DNA of 6,073 bases from DATGKK01 sp035294725 (GCA_035294725.1 DATGKK010000071.1:1-6073), one strand, 5' to 3'. Numbered from the stretch's first letter, positions 1-6,073 are shown. The notes: generated by a model not told the origin, from the sequence alone. Program-made: numbers and translations.

Positions 1-2
1 CG

Positions 3-836
3 GAGCTCTTCCCGGGAACCGTGGGGCGCTTCGTGCTCGACGGGGCGATCGACCCGGCCCTCCCGGCCGCTACCTTCCTCGCCGAGCAGGCCGCTGGCTT
101 CGAGGAAGATCTTCGCGACTTCGAGCGGTGGTGCAGCTCCCGGGCGAGCTGCGCCGGCTCGTTCACGACGGGTGTCGTGGCGAGCGTCGACCGGCTCCTC
201 TCCCGTCTCGACAGCGGCGTGACGCTGCCCGTGGCGGCCTCCCTTGCCCCGCCGGGTTCCCGGCTCGACGACGGGCTCGCCCTCACCGGCATCCTCGCCG
301 GGCTCTACTCCACCTCGAGCTGGCTTTTCCTCGGGCAGGCGATCGCGGCTGCCGCCGCCGGCTCGGGGTCCGAACTGCTCGACCTCGCCGACTCCTACGC
401 CGGGATCAGCCCCGGAGGCTCGGCGAGCAACGCGCTTGCGGCCAACGTCGCCATCAACTGCGTCGACCGGCGCTGGCCGTCCTCGGTGCCCGCGATCGAG
501 CGCCTCGTGCCAAGGCTCGCCCGGGTTGCCCCGGTGTTCGGCCCGAGCGAGGCGTGGGGCAGCCTCGCCTGCGGATTCTGGCCCGTCCCGCCCGGGCGGG
601 GAGGAGCCGTCCACCTCTCCCGGCCGCTTCCGATCCTCGTCGTCGGCTCGACCCGGGACCCGGCCACGCCCTACGCCTGGGCGCGGGCGCTCGTCTCGCA
701 GCTGACGGGCTCTCGCCTCCTCACCCGCGTGGGCGACGGTCACACCGCGTACTTCGCCAGCGCCTGCATTGCGACGTGGGTGAACCGCTACCTGGTGACC
801 GGGGAGTTGCCGCCGGCCGGGACGGTCTGCCGCTGA
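3..836 (+). CDS. TAP-like alpha/beta hydrolase, C-terminal part (5' end outside window)
   Basis: This is a secreted-type serine peptidase/hydrolase of the tripeptidyl-aminopeptidase (TAP/SlpD, Hip1/CaeA-like) group, which removes short peptides or cleaves ester/amide substrates outside the cytoplasm. The frame is open from base 3. The residues before the first GTG (base 21) already fit the family: ELFPGTVGRFVLDGAIDP matches the segment about a dozen residues after the nucleophile GxSxG, so that serine and any signal peptide lie left of the window. The TAP-like C-terminal domain is complete: the acid is Asp in GSTRDPATPY (codon 657-659) and the base is His in GDGHTAY (codon 741-743). Six cysteines (WCSSRASC, NCVD, ACGFWP, ACIATW, TVCR) are spaced as in disulfide-bonded exported members. 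The class assignment is strong. The exact substrate cannot be read from the sequence. The truncation is a window-edge effect, not a pseudogene. Confidence 0.9.
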   Translation, partial: ELFPGTVGRFVLDGAIDPALPAATFLAEQAAGFEEDLRDFERWCSSRASCAGSFTTGVVASVDRLLSRLDSGVTLPVAASLAPPGSRLDDGLALTGILAGLYSTSSWLFLGQAIAAAAAGSGSELLDLADSYAGISPGGSASNALAANVAINCVDRRWPSSVPAIERLVPRLARVAPVFGPSEAWGSLACGFWPVPPGRGGAVHLSRPLPILVVGSTRDPATPYAWARALVSQLTGSRLLTRVGDGHTAYFASACIATWVNRYLVTGELPPAGTVCR

Positions 837-845
837 TCACCGGCT

Positions 846-878
846 CCGAGGCGGCGGGACCGGGGCGGACCGAGGCGG
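846..878 (+). repeat. Three short CCGRGGCGG direct repeats upstream of the MFS gene
   Basis: CCGAGGCGG occurs at 846-854 and 870-878, with the one-mismatch copy CCGGGGCGG at 860-868, all in the 48-base gap before the transporter. They could be regulator half-sites, but the local GC content makes such matches cheap. The last copy also contains the GAGG that serves as ribosome binding site. Significance is low. Confidence 0.25.
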
Positions 879-884
879 GCCGGA

Positions 885-2405
885 ATGCGGCGAGACCCCG
901 CGGCGTTGCCTGCACGTATGACCCTCCACGACGGCTCCCCGCTCGACGCGCGCGCCGCCGACTCGGCTCCGGCGCAACGGCACGCGCCGGACTGGCTGAT
1001 CCTCACGCTCGTCTGCGTGGCCCAGTTCATGGTCCTCCTCGACGTCTCGATCGTGAACGTGGCGCTCCCGGCGATGAAACAAAGTCTCGGCTTCTCCGAG
1101 CCCGACCTGCAGTGGGTGCTGAACGCCTACACCCTCACCTTTGCCGGCTTCCTCCTCCTCGGCGGCCGGGCGGCCGACGTGTTCGGCCGGCGCCGCATCT
1201 TCCTCGCCGGCCTTGTCGTCTTCACCGGCGCCAGCCTGCTCGGTGGGCTCGCGCAGGACCAGGCCTGGCTCATCACGGCGAGGGCGGTGCAGGGGATGGG
1301 CGCGGCGATCCTCTCGCCGGCGACGCTCACCATCCTCACGACGACGTTCACCGAGCCGAGGGCGCGCTCGAGGGCGATGGGGCTGTGGAGCGCCGTGGCC
1401 GGCGCCGGTGGCGCCGCCGGCGCCCTCCTCGGCGGCATGCTGACCGAGGAGCTCTCCTGGCGCTGGATCCTGTTCATCAACATCCCGATCGGGATCGCCA
1501 CGATGGTGCTCGGGCGAGCCTTTCTTCGCGAGAGCCGCGTCCTCGGCGAGCGGCAACCGCCCGACGTGCCCGGAGCCGTCCTCGTCACGGCAGGTCTGAC
1601 GGCGCTCGTCCTCGGTGTGGTGCGCACCACGACGGTCGGTTGGGGCTCCTGGCAGACCGCCGTCTCGCTCGGCGGCGCAGCGCTGCTCATCGCAGCCTTC
1701 CTCTTCTACGAGGCACGGGTCGCGAAGCATCCCCTCATGCCGCTCCGCATGTTCGAGCGCCGGAGCGTCTGGAGCGCCAACCTCGTGATGTTCCTCCTCT
1801 CCGGCGCCATCTTCGCGATGTGGTTCTTCGTCTCGCTCTATCTCCAGCAGGTCCGGGGGTACACGCCGATCGGGACCGGTCTCGCCTTCCTCCCCCAGAC
1901 GGTGGCGATCGTCGCAGGTGCGCAGCTTTCCTCGCGGCTCGTCGTCCGGCTCGGACCCCGCCCGATCCTCGTCGCCGGGGCACTGTCGACGACGGTCGGG
2001 CTCTACCTGCTCGGACAGGTCGGGGTGGCGACCGGCTACTGGTCCGCCTTCTTCCTGCCAAGCGTCCTCGTCACGCTCGGCCTCGGGCTGTGCTTCACCC
2101 CGCTCGCCTTCGCCGCCACCTCCGGGGTCATCCCGCAGGAGGCGGGGCTTGCCTCAGGTCTCGTGAACACCGCCCGGCAGATCGGCGGGGCAGTCGGCCT
2201 GGCCGCTCTTGCGACCGTCGCCACGACGCGCACCGCAGACCTCGCCCGCTCGACCTCGGCGATGGCGGCCGCGTCCGGGGGATTCACCTTCGCCTTCAAG
2301 GTCTCCGCCGCGATCGCGCTCGCAGCGGCAGCAGCGGCCCTCCTCGTGCCCTCGCTCGCACGCCGGCAACCGATCGTCGCCGCCGGAGCCGTGGCCGTCG
2401 ACTGA
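885..2405 (+). CDS. MFS transporter, DHA2 family (EmrB/QacA-type, 14 TM) drug exporter
   Basis: This is an inner-membrane proton-driven antiporter, probably exporting drugs or other hydrophobic compounds. The 506 residues contain about 14 hydrophobic segments (roughly 37-57, 75-93, 104-122, 128-150, 163-187, 193-212, 227-248, 255-275, 298-321, 332-354, 359-380, 385-413, 423-447, 467-490). Family motifs are present: LLDVSIVNVALPAM (51-64) in TM1, loop motif A GGRAADVFGRRR (93-104), motif C GGAAGALLGG (175-184), SWRWILFINIPIG (191-203) and the late segment EAGLASGLVNTARQIGGAVG (419-438). Asp53 in TM1 is the conserved acidic residue. The start at 885 has GAGG nine bases upstream. An in-frame ATG at 918 lacks a Shine-Dalgarno sequence, but third-position GC rises only after it, so 918 is a real alternative (495 residues). 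The gene lies 48 bases after the hydrolase on the same strand, so co-transcription is possible. No TetR/MarR regulator is in view, and substrate prediction is not possible. Confidence 0.95.
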   Translation: MRRDPAALPARMTLHDGSPLDARAADSAPAQRHAPDWLILTLVCVAQFMVLLDVSIVNVALPAMKQSLGFSEPDLQWVLNAYTLTFAGFLLLGGRAADVFGRRRIFLAGLVVFTGASLLGGLAQDQAWLITARAVQGMGAAILSPATLTILTTTFTEPRARSRAMGLWSAVAGAGGAAGALLGGMLTEELSWRWILFINIPIGIATMVLGRAFLRESRVLGERQPPDVPGAVLVTAGLTALVLGVVRTTTVGWGSWQTAVSLGGAALLIAAFLFYEARVAKHPLMPLRMFERRSVWSANLVMFLLSGAIFAMWFFVSLYLQQVRGYTPIGTGLAFLPQTVAIVAGAQLSSRLVVRLGPRPILVAGALSTTVGLYLLGQVGVATGYWSAFFLPSVLVTLGLGLCFTPLAFAATSGVIPQEAGLASGLVNTARQIGGAVGLAALATVATTRTADLARSTSAMAAASGGFTFAFKVSAAIALAAAAAALLVPSLARRQPIVAAGAVAVD

Positions 2406-2420
2406 CCTGTGACGCCCCCT

Positions 2421-2470
2421 GGGCCGGGCGGTGCTCGTCTGGCCTCGGCACCACGACGGCGTGCCGGCCC
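2421..2470. terminator. Possible bidirectional terminator hairpin between convergent genes
   Basis: GGGCCGG at 2421-2427 is perfectly complementary to CCGGCCC at 2464-2470. Nested inside it, GGTGC (2430-2434) can pair with GCACC (2448-2452). The structure fills most of the 67-base gap between the stop of the MFS exporter and the stop of the minus-strand serine hydrolase, where a shared terminator is expected. There is no T-tract on either side, and the sequence is very GC-rich, so the pairing could be accidental. Confidence 0.35.
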
Positions 2471-2472
2471 GC

Positions 2473-3879
2473 TCAGTGCGAGGGTGCTCGGCCCTGCCAT
2501 CCCCTGGCGTCGACTCCGCCGGGAGTCCCGGCCGCCGGGTCGTAAGGGAGGCGGGTGAAGACGAACGAGCCGAGGTCGAGCCGTGACGGTCGCCCGCCCG
2601 CGTCCCGCGCGACTCGCAGCGTCTCGCCGGCGTAGTAGCCGGAGAGCCCGACGAACAGGTCCTCGCCGGCGGGCCGGAACGTCGCCTCCCGCCCGAGGCC
2701 GAGCGCGTGGAGGTCGAGATGGCCGTCTCGAGTGGCAGAGAGGATGAAGCCGCTCGTGCCCCAGTACCAGGCTCCCGTCAGGTCGAGCACGTTCCCGGCC
2801 ACACCGCCGGGCAGGGGCTGCCACGGCTCCGGCGGCGCCGGCTCGAGCGATTCGAGCATCGAGAGCAGGTCGGACTCGAGGCTCGGCTCGAGGCCCGAGG
2901 TCGCGTTCGCCATCACGACCACCCCGTCCCCGGTGAGCTCGTCGACCCGGAGGGCGGCGAGGAAGCCCGGCATCGAGCCGCGGTGCCCGTAGCTGCGGCG
3001 TCCTTCCCGGTTGAACAGCTCGAGCCCGAGGCCGTACGCGACCGTCCAGGGCTGGCCCGGCAGGTCGTTCAGCGCGACCGGCTCGCGCATCTCGGCCGCG
3101 CTCTCCTGGGCGAGCACCTCGGGCCGCTCTCCCGCAAGGACGGACGACCAGCGTGCGAGGTCGCCGACGGTGGTCCAGAGCTGCCCGGCCGGCGCCATCG
3201 CCCCGGCGTCGTGGGCGGGCTCGGGGAGCAGCACGTCCGCGTGGGGATGGACGCCGTAGCCCTCGGCGTGGGGAGGGACCGGGTGCGCCGTCGTGCGGAG
3301 CATGCCTGCCGGCTCGAGTAGCTCGGCGGTGACGACCTCGTCCCAGGGCGCGCCGCGCACGCGGCGGACGAGCTCTCCCAGCACGGCGTAGCCGACGTTC
3401 GAGTAATGGAATCGTCTCCCGGGCCGGTGCAGCTCGTCGACCTCCCGGAGCGAGGTGGCGACGAGCGTCTCGAAGGGGACGCCCGGCGTCCGCTCCCACC
3501 AGGGTCCGGCGGTCTCGGCTCTCAGCCCGGAGGTGTGCGAGAGGAGCTGCCGCACCGTGCAGCCGAGGTGGTCGAGCTCGTTGAGGTAGCTCCCGATCCG
3601 GGCGTCGAGCTCGATGAGCCCCTCGTCCCGCAGTCGCATCACTTCGACCGCGACGAAGGTCTTCGAGATCGACCCGCAGCGGTACTGCGTCTGGTCCGGC
3701 GGCGCCACCACGTCCATCCCGGTGGCGGCGCCGAACCAGATGAGCCGGCCGGCCCGCGCGATCCCTGCGACGACCGAGGGGACCCGTGAGCGGGACTGGG
3801 CGGCGGCGAGGCGGAGCTGGAGAGCCCGGGCGGTCTCCTCCCGAACCTGGCCGTGCTCAGCCTGGCCAGTTGCGAGCAC
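2473..3879 (-). CDS. Serine hydrolase, beta-lactamase/class C PBP fold, with C-terminal beta-rich domain
   Basis: This is a 468-residue member of the beta-lactamase family (Pfam Beta-lactamase, PF00144), the group that includes EstB-type esterases, D-aminopeptidases and class C-like enzymes. The acyl-enzyme machinery is complete: SISK (Ser70, Lys73), YSN (Tyr159, Asn161) and HRG (His299, Gly301), which replaces the KTG motif as usual in esterase/peptidase members. The catalytic domain spans about 25-345. A separate C-terminal segment (about 360-446, from DLTGAWYWG to FVFTRLPYD) is beta-rich and resembles the extra domain of actinobacterial serine hydrolases (DUF7586 by memory, unchecked). The N-terminus is charged, with no signal peptide or lipobox, so the enzyme is probably cytoplasmic and not a resistance beta-lactamase. 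The start is GTG at 3879 with AGGAGG six bases upstream. Its 5' end overlaps the metallopeptidase gene by 23 bases, implying co-transcription. The natural substrate is unknown. Confidence 0.92.
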   Translation of the reverse strand: MLATGQAEHGQVREETARALQLRLAAAQSRSRVPSVVAGIARAGRLIWFGAATGMDVVAPPDQTQYRCGSISKTFVAVEVMRLRDEGLIELDARIGSYLNELDHLGCTVRQLLSHTSGLRAETAGPWWERTPGVPFETLVATSLREVDELHRPGRRFHYSNVGYAVLGELVRRVRGAPWDEVVTAELLEPAGMLRTTAHPVPPHAEGYGVHPHADVLLPEPAHDAGAMAPAGQLWTTVGDLARWSSVLAGERPEVLAQESAAEMREPVALNDLPGQPWTVAYGLGLELFNREGRRSYGHRGSMPGFLAALRVDELTGDGVVVMANATSGLEPSLESDLLSMLESLEPAPPEPWQPLPGGVAGNVLDLTGAWYWGTSGFILSATRDGHLDLHALGLGREATFRPAGEDLFVGLSGYYAGETLRVARDAGGRPSRLDLGSFVFTRLPYDPAAGTPGGVDARGWQGRAPSH

Positions 3880-4531
3880 CGTGCACCTCCTCGTCTCCGC
3901 ACGACCCCTCCGGAGCCTCCCACGGTTCGGACGGCACCGGGCCGAGCGGCATTGGGGCCGTGCTCGCCCCGTGCTCGAACCCGAGCAGGTAGGCGTCGGC
4001 CTCCGCTTGGCGGGGGTAGCGGCTGCACAACGTGCGAAAGCGAGGGGAGTGAGAGGGCTCGATCAGGTGGGCGAGCTCGTGGACCAGCACGGCGTCGAGC
4101 ACCCACTCCGGCATCGTTCGGAGGCGGGAGGAGATCCGGATCTCGCCGGTCGACGGCGTGCACGAGCCCCACCGCCTCATCTGGTTCGTCACGAAGCGCA
4201 CCGAGCTCGCCCGTACTCCTCCGAGATGGCGGTCGGCGATCTCCTCGGCCCGCCGCTCGAGCGCCGAGTCCGAGATGGTGCCCGATCGGCGCCGCCCGTG
4301 GTCGAGCACCCTGAGCGCGAGCCTGGCGGCGACCCTCTCGCGCTCGGCGACGGAGAGCTGGGCCGGCACGACGACGACCACCTTGCCGGCCTCGAGATGG
4401 GCCTCCGAGCTCTTTCGGCGCCGCGTGCTCACGCGGATCTCCACCTCGGCGACGCCGTGCCGGCCAACGGGCACGGGGAGGGAGTACGCAAGCTGGATCG
4501 GATTGCTGGCCGGGGTTCGTCTGACCGCCAC
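3857..4531 (-). CDS. YgjP/WSS1-like zinc metallopeptidase (M48 / DUF45-type)
   Basis: This is a soluble zinc metallopeptidase of the YgjP-like domain family (Pfam YgjP-like/DUF45, often annotated as M48 family). Its cellular substrate in bacteria is not well established. Numbered from the GTG at 4531 (224 residues), it has an N-terminal beta-rich part starting around VEIRVSTRRRKS (30-41) and KVVVVVP (50-56). The signature NQMRRWGSC follows (116-124), then IRISSRLRTMP. The zinc site is HELAH (151-155, ligands His151 and His155, catalytic Glu152), with the third ligand His161 in EPSHSPRF. The frame stays open upstream to 4834, but I reject that extension: third-position GC drops to about half before 4531, and GAGAGAGGA sits five bases ahead of this GTG. 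It is the first gene of a two-gene minus-strand unit and its last 23 bases overlap the serine hydrolase. Family call strong; start fairly good. Confidence 0.9.
   Translation of the reverse strand: MAVRRTPASNPIQLAYSLPVPVGRHGVAEVEIRVSTRRRKSSEAHLEAGKVVVVVPAQLSVAERERVAARLALRVLDHGRRRSGTISDSALERRAEEIADRHLGGVRASSVRFVTNQMRRWGSCTPSTGEIRISSRLRTMPEWVLDAVLVHELAHLIEPSHSPRFRTLCSRYPRQAEADAYLLGFEHGASTAPMPLGPVPSEPWEAPEGSCGDEEVHGARNWPG
3886..3891 (-). promoter_or_regulatory. Ribosome binding site of the serine hydrolase gene
   Basis: The minus strand reads AGGAGG here, a perfect Shine-Dalgarno core six bases before the GTG at 3879. It lies inside the coding sequence of the upstream metallopeptidase. This fixes the serine-hydrolase start and supports re-initiation or coupled translation from the shared mRNA. 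Confidence 0.8.
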
Positions 4532-4536
4532 GGGGG

Positions 4537-4545
4537 TCCTCTCTC
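4537..4545 (-). promoter_or_regulatory. Ribosome binding site deciding the metallopeptidase start
   Basis: On the minus strand this reads GAGAGAGGA, a purine-rich Shine-Dalgarno sequence ending five bases before the GTG at 4531. Other candidate starts, such as GTG at 4474, have pyrimidine-rich upstream sequence. The match coincides with the point where third-position GC rises, so both lines of evidence pick the same start. Confidence 0.6.
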
Positions 4546-4919
4546 GGGTTCTCGGTATCGCTGGAGCTCTCTTCTGGGCTCGATCACCGATGCCGGCGTC
4601 CGGTGCCGTCGTCAAGGGCCGCCGGAGACCCGGCTCCTCCCACAACGTAGCGATGCCCTGTCGCGCCCGGGTGGACCACGGGCTGCCCGTCGCTGCCCTG
4701 CCGCCGGACGTCAGCGCCGCGGAAGAGGGCACCGGCAGATGTCGACGGCGGGCGGGAACGGCGCAGGGCGGTGACTCATGACGGCCTCTGGCCGGAGCAG
4801 AGACCGCGCACGCCCTCCCTGGGCGGTACAGCAACCGAATATCACGGGCAGGACGCTTCCCTGCGGCCTCGGGCGCGCGGCGCGCTCCCTGGTTGCCGCG
4901 CCCCCATCGGATGCGCCGC

Positions 4920-4925
4920 TAGGTT
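4920..4925 (+). promoter_or_regulatory. Candidate -10 element for a leaderless PHP-gene transcript
   Basis: TAGGTT matches the actinobacterial TANNNT -10 consensus and ends eight bases before the ATG at 4934. That would place transcription start at or within a few bases of the start codon. No Shine-Dalgarno sequence of good quality precedes this ATG (only AGG ten bases away), which fits a leaderless mRNA. A possible -35, TTGCCG at 4893-4898, is too far away (21-base spacer). Confidence 0.4.
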
Positions 4926-4933
4926 CGGCGCCC

Positions 4934-5950
4934 ATGGAGCCCGGCGACGCTCTCCGGCGAGTCGCGTACCTCCTCGAGCGGGGAAGGGCCGAGAGCTACA
5001 AGGTGCGGGCCTTCCGCCGGGCGGCGGCGACCGTCGAAGCCACCGACCGGGCCGTGCTCGAACGCCTTGCGGCGGCGGGCCGCCTGAGGGATCTCGACGG
5101 CGTCGGCGAGACGACCGCACGGGTGATCGCGGAGGCGATGGCAGGTGGGACCCCGGAGTACCTGCGCGCCCTCGAGAACGAGCCGCAGCCGGCGCTCTCC
5201 GAAACCGCAGCAGCCCTGCGCCGGGCACTTCGGGGCGACTGCCACTCCCACTCGGACTGGTCCGACGGCGGGAGCCCGATTCGCGAGATGGCCGAAGCGG
5301 CCCGCGCCCTTGACCATGAGTACCTCGCCCTCACCGATCACAGCCCCCGCCTCACCGTGGCTCACGGTCTCGACGCCACTCGGCTCGAGGCTCAGCTCGA
5401 GGAGGTGGCCAGGGTGAACGAGGAGATGGTGCCGTGGCGGCTCCTCACCGGCATCGAGGTGGACATCCTCGAGGACGGCTCCCTCGACCAGTCCGAGGAG
5501 CTCCTCGCCCGCCTCGACGTCGTCGTGGCGAGCGTCCACTCCAAGCTCCGCATGGAGGCGCGCCAGATGACGCGCCGGATGATCCGGGCCGTCGAGAGCC
5601 CGCACGTCGACATCCTCGGCCACTGCACCGGTCGCCTCATCGCCGGAAGAGGGAGGCCCGAGTCGAGCTTTGACGCCGACGCCGTCTTCGACGCCTGTGC
5701 CCGGACCGGCACCGCGGTGGAGGTCAACTCGCGGCCCGAGCGGCGCGACCCACCGCCCGCCCTTCTCGCCCTCGCGGCCGAGAAGGGGTGCCTTGTCAGC
5801 ATCGACACCGATGCCCACGCGCCGGGCCAGCTCGAATGGCTGGAGCTTGGCTGCGAACAGGCGGCCGAGGCAGGGCTCGGCCCGGATCGGGTCGTCAACG
5901 CGCTGAGTGTCGACGAGCTGCTCGCCTGGACGGCCTCGCACGAGGGGTAA
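4934..5950 (+). CDS. PHP-domain phosphoesterase with PolX-like helix-hairpin-helix N-terminus
   Basis: This is a 338-residue protein with the two end modules of bacterial PolX but no nucleotidyltransferase (palm/fingers) domain between them. Residues 1-85 resemble the PolX/pol-beta 8-kDa region (ALRRVAYLLERGRAESYKVRAFRRAA; HhH loop LDGVGETTARVIAEA at 54-68), probably DNA binding. Residues 100-325 are a PHP domain with its metal ligands visible: HSH (His104, His106), Asp111, TDH (Asp135, His136), Glu175 in TGIEVDI, His202 in SVHS, His230 in GHC, and DAH (Asp293, His295). All expected ligands are present, so it should be an active metal-dependent phosphoesterase or 3'-5' exonuclease. Histidinol-phosphatase activity is less likely given the HhH part and absence of his genes. 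The ATG at 4934 is chosen because homology begins there. An upstream in-frame ATG at 4778 would add 52 low-complexity residues with poorer codon bias. A related architecture occurs in other actinobacteria, from memory. Confidence 0.9.
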   Translation: MEPGDALRRVAYLLERGRAESYKVRAFRRAAATVEATDRAVLERLAAAGRLRDLDGVGETTARVIAEAMAGGTPEYLRALENEPQPALSETAAALRRALRGDCHSHSDWSDGGSPIREMAEAARALDHEYLALTDHSPRLTVAHGLDATRLEAQLEEVARVNEEMVPWRLLTGIEVDILEDGSLDQSEELLARLDVVVASVHSKLRMEARQMTRRMIRAVESPHVDILGHCTGRLIAGRGRPESSFDADAVFDACARTGTAVEVNSRPERRDPPPALLALAAEKGCLVSIDTDAHAPGQLEWLELGCEQAAEAGLGPDRVVNALSVDELLAWTASHEG

Positions 5951-6001
5951 GGGCGCCCACCGCGACCGGCGGCCCAATCCGGGGGCCCGGGAGGGACCCA
6001 C
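5951..6001. other. Short convergent intergenic gap with weak hairpin
   Basis: These 51 bases lie after the PHP stop and before the probable minus-strand gene end. GGCCC (5971-5975) can pair with GGGCC (5983-5987) across a seven-base loop, and GGGCGCCC (5951-5958) is self-complementary. Either could help terminate transcription, but no T-tract follows and the composition makes such pairs common. Confidence 0.25.
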
Positions 6002-6073
6002 TCATGCGAGCCGGACCGGCCCGTCCATCTCAGGGTGGCCCTCCACCCACGGGAGCGAGGGGAGCTCGAGGAC
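6002..6073 (-). CDS. Probable C-terminal end of an unidentified protein (5' end outside window)
   Basis: Reading leftward from the window edge, the minus strand has 23 sense codons before a TGA at 6004-6002, ending in the residues EGHPEMDGPVRLA. Twenty-one of the 23 codons end in G or C, which matches real genes here, whereas the plus-strand frame starting with ATG at 6004 has poor third-position GC. The gene would be convergent with the PHP gene. The fragment is too short to name a family, and the call rests on codon bias alone. Confidence 0.4.
   Translation of the reverse strand, partial: VLELPSLPWVEGHPEMDGPVRLA

Larger units (their letters stand above)
4532..4933. other. Divergent intergenic region of about 400 bases
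   Basis: This region separates the minus-strand metallopeptidase from the plus-strand PHP gene and must hold both promoters. Open frames extend into it from each side, but their third-position GC is clearly lower than in the genes, and they carry no recognisable domain. A minus-strand TTGACG (4615 down to 4610) could be a -35 element, but I find no convincing -10 at 16-18 bases from it. A small hairpin (CTCTG 4786-4790 with CAGAG 4798-4802) is weak. I find no tRNA, riboswitch or small gene here. Confidence 0.5.

Noticed and set aside
1407..1436. Motif C of the MFS exporter has Ala where many antiporters have Pro (GGAAGALLGG)
   Set aside because: From memory, many actinobacterial DHA2 exporters have Val or Ala here, so it does not indicate loss of function.
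128..2545. An 805-codon plus-strand open frame spanning the hydrolase and the MFS gene
   Set aside because: It is rich in Arg, Pro and Ala with no domain pattern, and it runs in a different frame across two well-supported genes. It is a shadow caused by high GC.
2036..3499. A 487-codon minus-strand frame overlapping the serine hydrolase and the end of the MFS gene
   Set aside because: It is low-complexity and arginine-rich, and lies one frame off the real serine hydrolase, whose catalytic motifs are all in the other frame.
3614..4774. A 386-codon plus-strand frame antisense to the metallopeptidase
   Set aside because: It has no recognisable domain, and the antisense frame carries RWGSC, HELAH and the third zinc ligand, so that one is real.
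4772..4778. TGACTCA heptamer in the divergent intergenic region
   Set aside because: It resembles a eukaryotic GCN4/AP-1 site, but there is no such context in a bacterial sequence and only a single copy occurs.
4532..4933. Search for an SOS box (GAAC-N4-GTTC type) upstream of the PHP gene, given its possible repair role
   Set aside because: No match was seen on reading the region, so damage-inducible control is not supported.
4919..6001. A 360-codon minus-strand frame antisense to the PHP gene
   Set aside because: It mirrors the PHP gene codon by codon. The plus strand holds all PHP metal motifs, and the antisense frame shows no family pattern.

Overview
The window is about 70% GC and gene-dense. 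Nearly every real reading frame has G or C at the third codon position. Protein signatures (TAP-type secreted alpha/beta hydrolase, DHA2 drug exporter, a beta-lactamase-fold hydrolase with an actinobacterial C-terminal domain, and an HhH+PHP protein of actinobacterial type) point to a high-GC Actinomycetota chromosome. An acidimicrobial or similar lineage is possible, but the sequence alone does not settle it. I see no mobile element, tRNA, rRNA, CRISPR array or phage gene.

Layout. The window opens inside a plus-strand TAP-like alpha/beta hydrolase (C-terminal half, stop at 836). After a 48-base gap comes a 14-helix DHA2/EmrB-QacA-type MFS exporter (885-2405). A 67-base convergent gap with a possible terminator hairpin separates it from two minus-strand genes. 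These are a YgjP/WSS1-like zinc metallopeptidase (3857-4531) followed by a cytoplasmic-looking serine hydrolase of the beta-lactamase/PBP fold (2473-3879). The two overlap by 23 bases and are probably one transcription unit. A divergent intergenic region of about 400 bases (4532-4933) follows. It leads to a plus-strand protein with a PolX-like helix-hairpin-helix N-terminus and a PHP phosphoesterase domain but no polymerase domain (4934-5950). At the right edge, third-position GC and reading-frame quality suggest the last 23 codons of a minus-strand gene (6002-6073).

Function. The genes look like ordinary chromosomal accessory or housekeeping genes: peptide hydrolysis outside the cell, export of small molecules, a hydrolase/peptidase pair, and a probable nucleic-acid phosphoesterase. 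Nothing ties them into one pathway, and I do not see a convincing undescribed multi-gene system. The points most worth a second look are the polymerase-less PolX-like PHP protein with a candidate leaderless promoter, and the overlapping metallopeptidase/serine-hydrolase pair.
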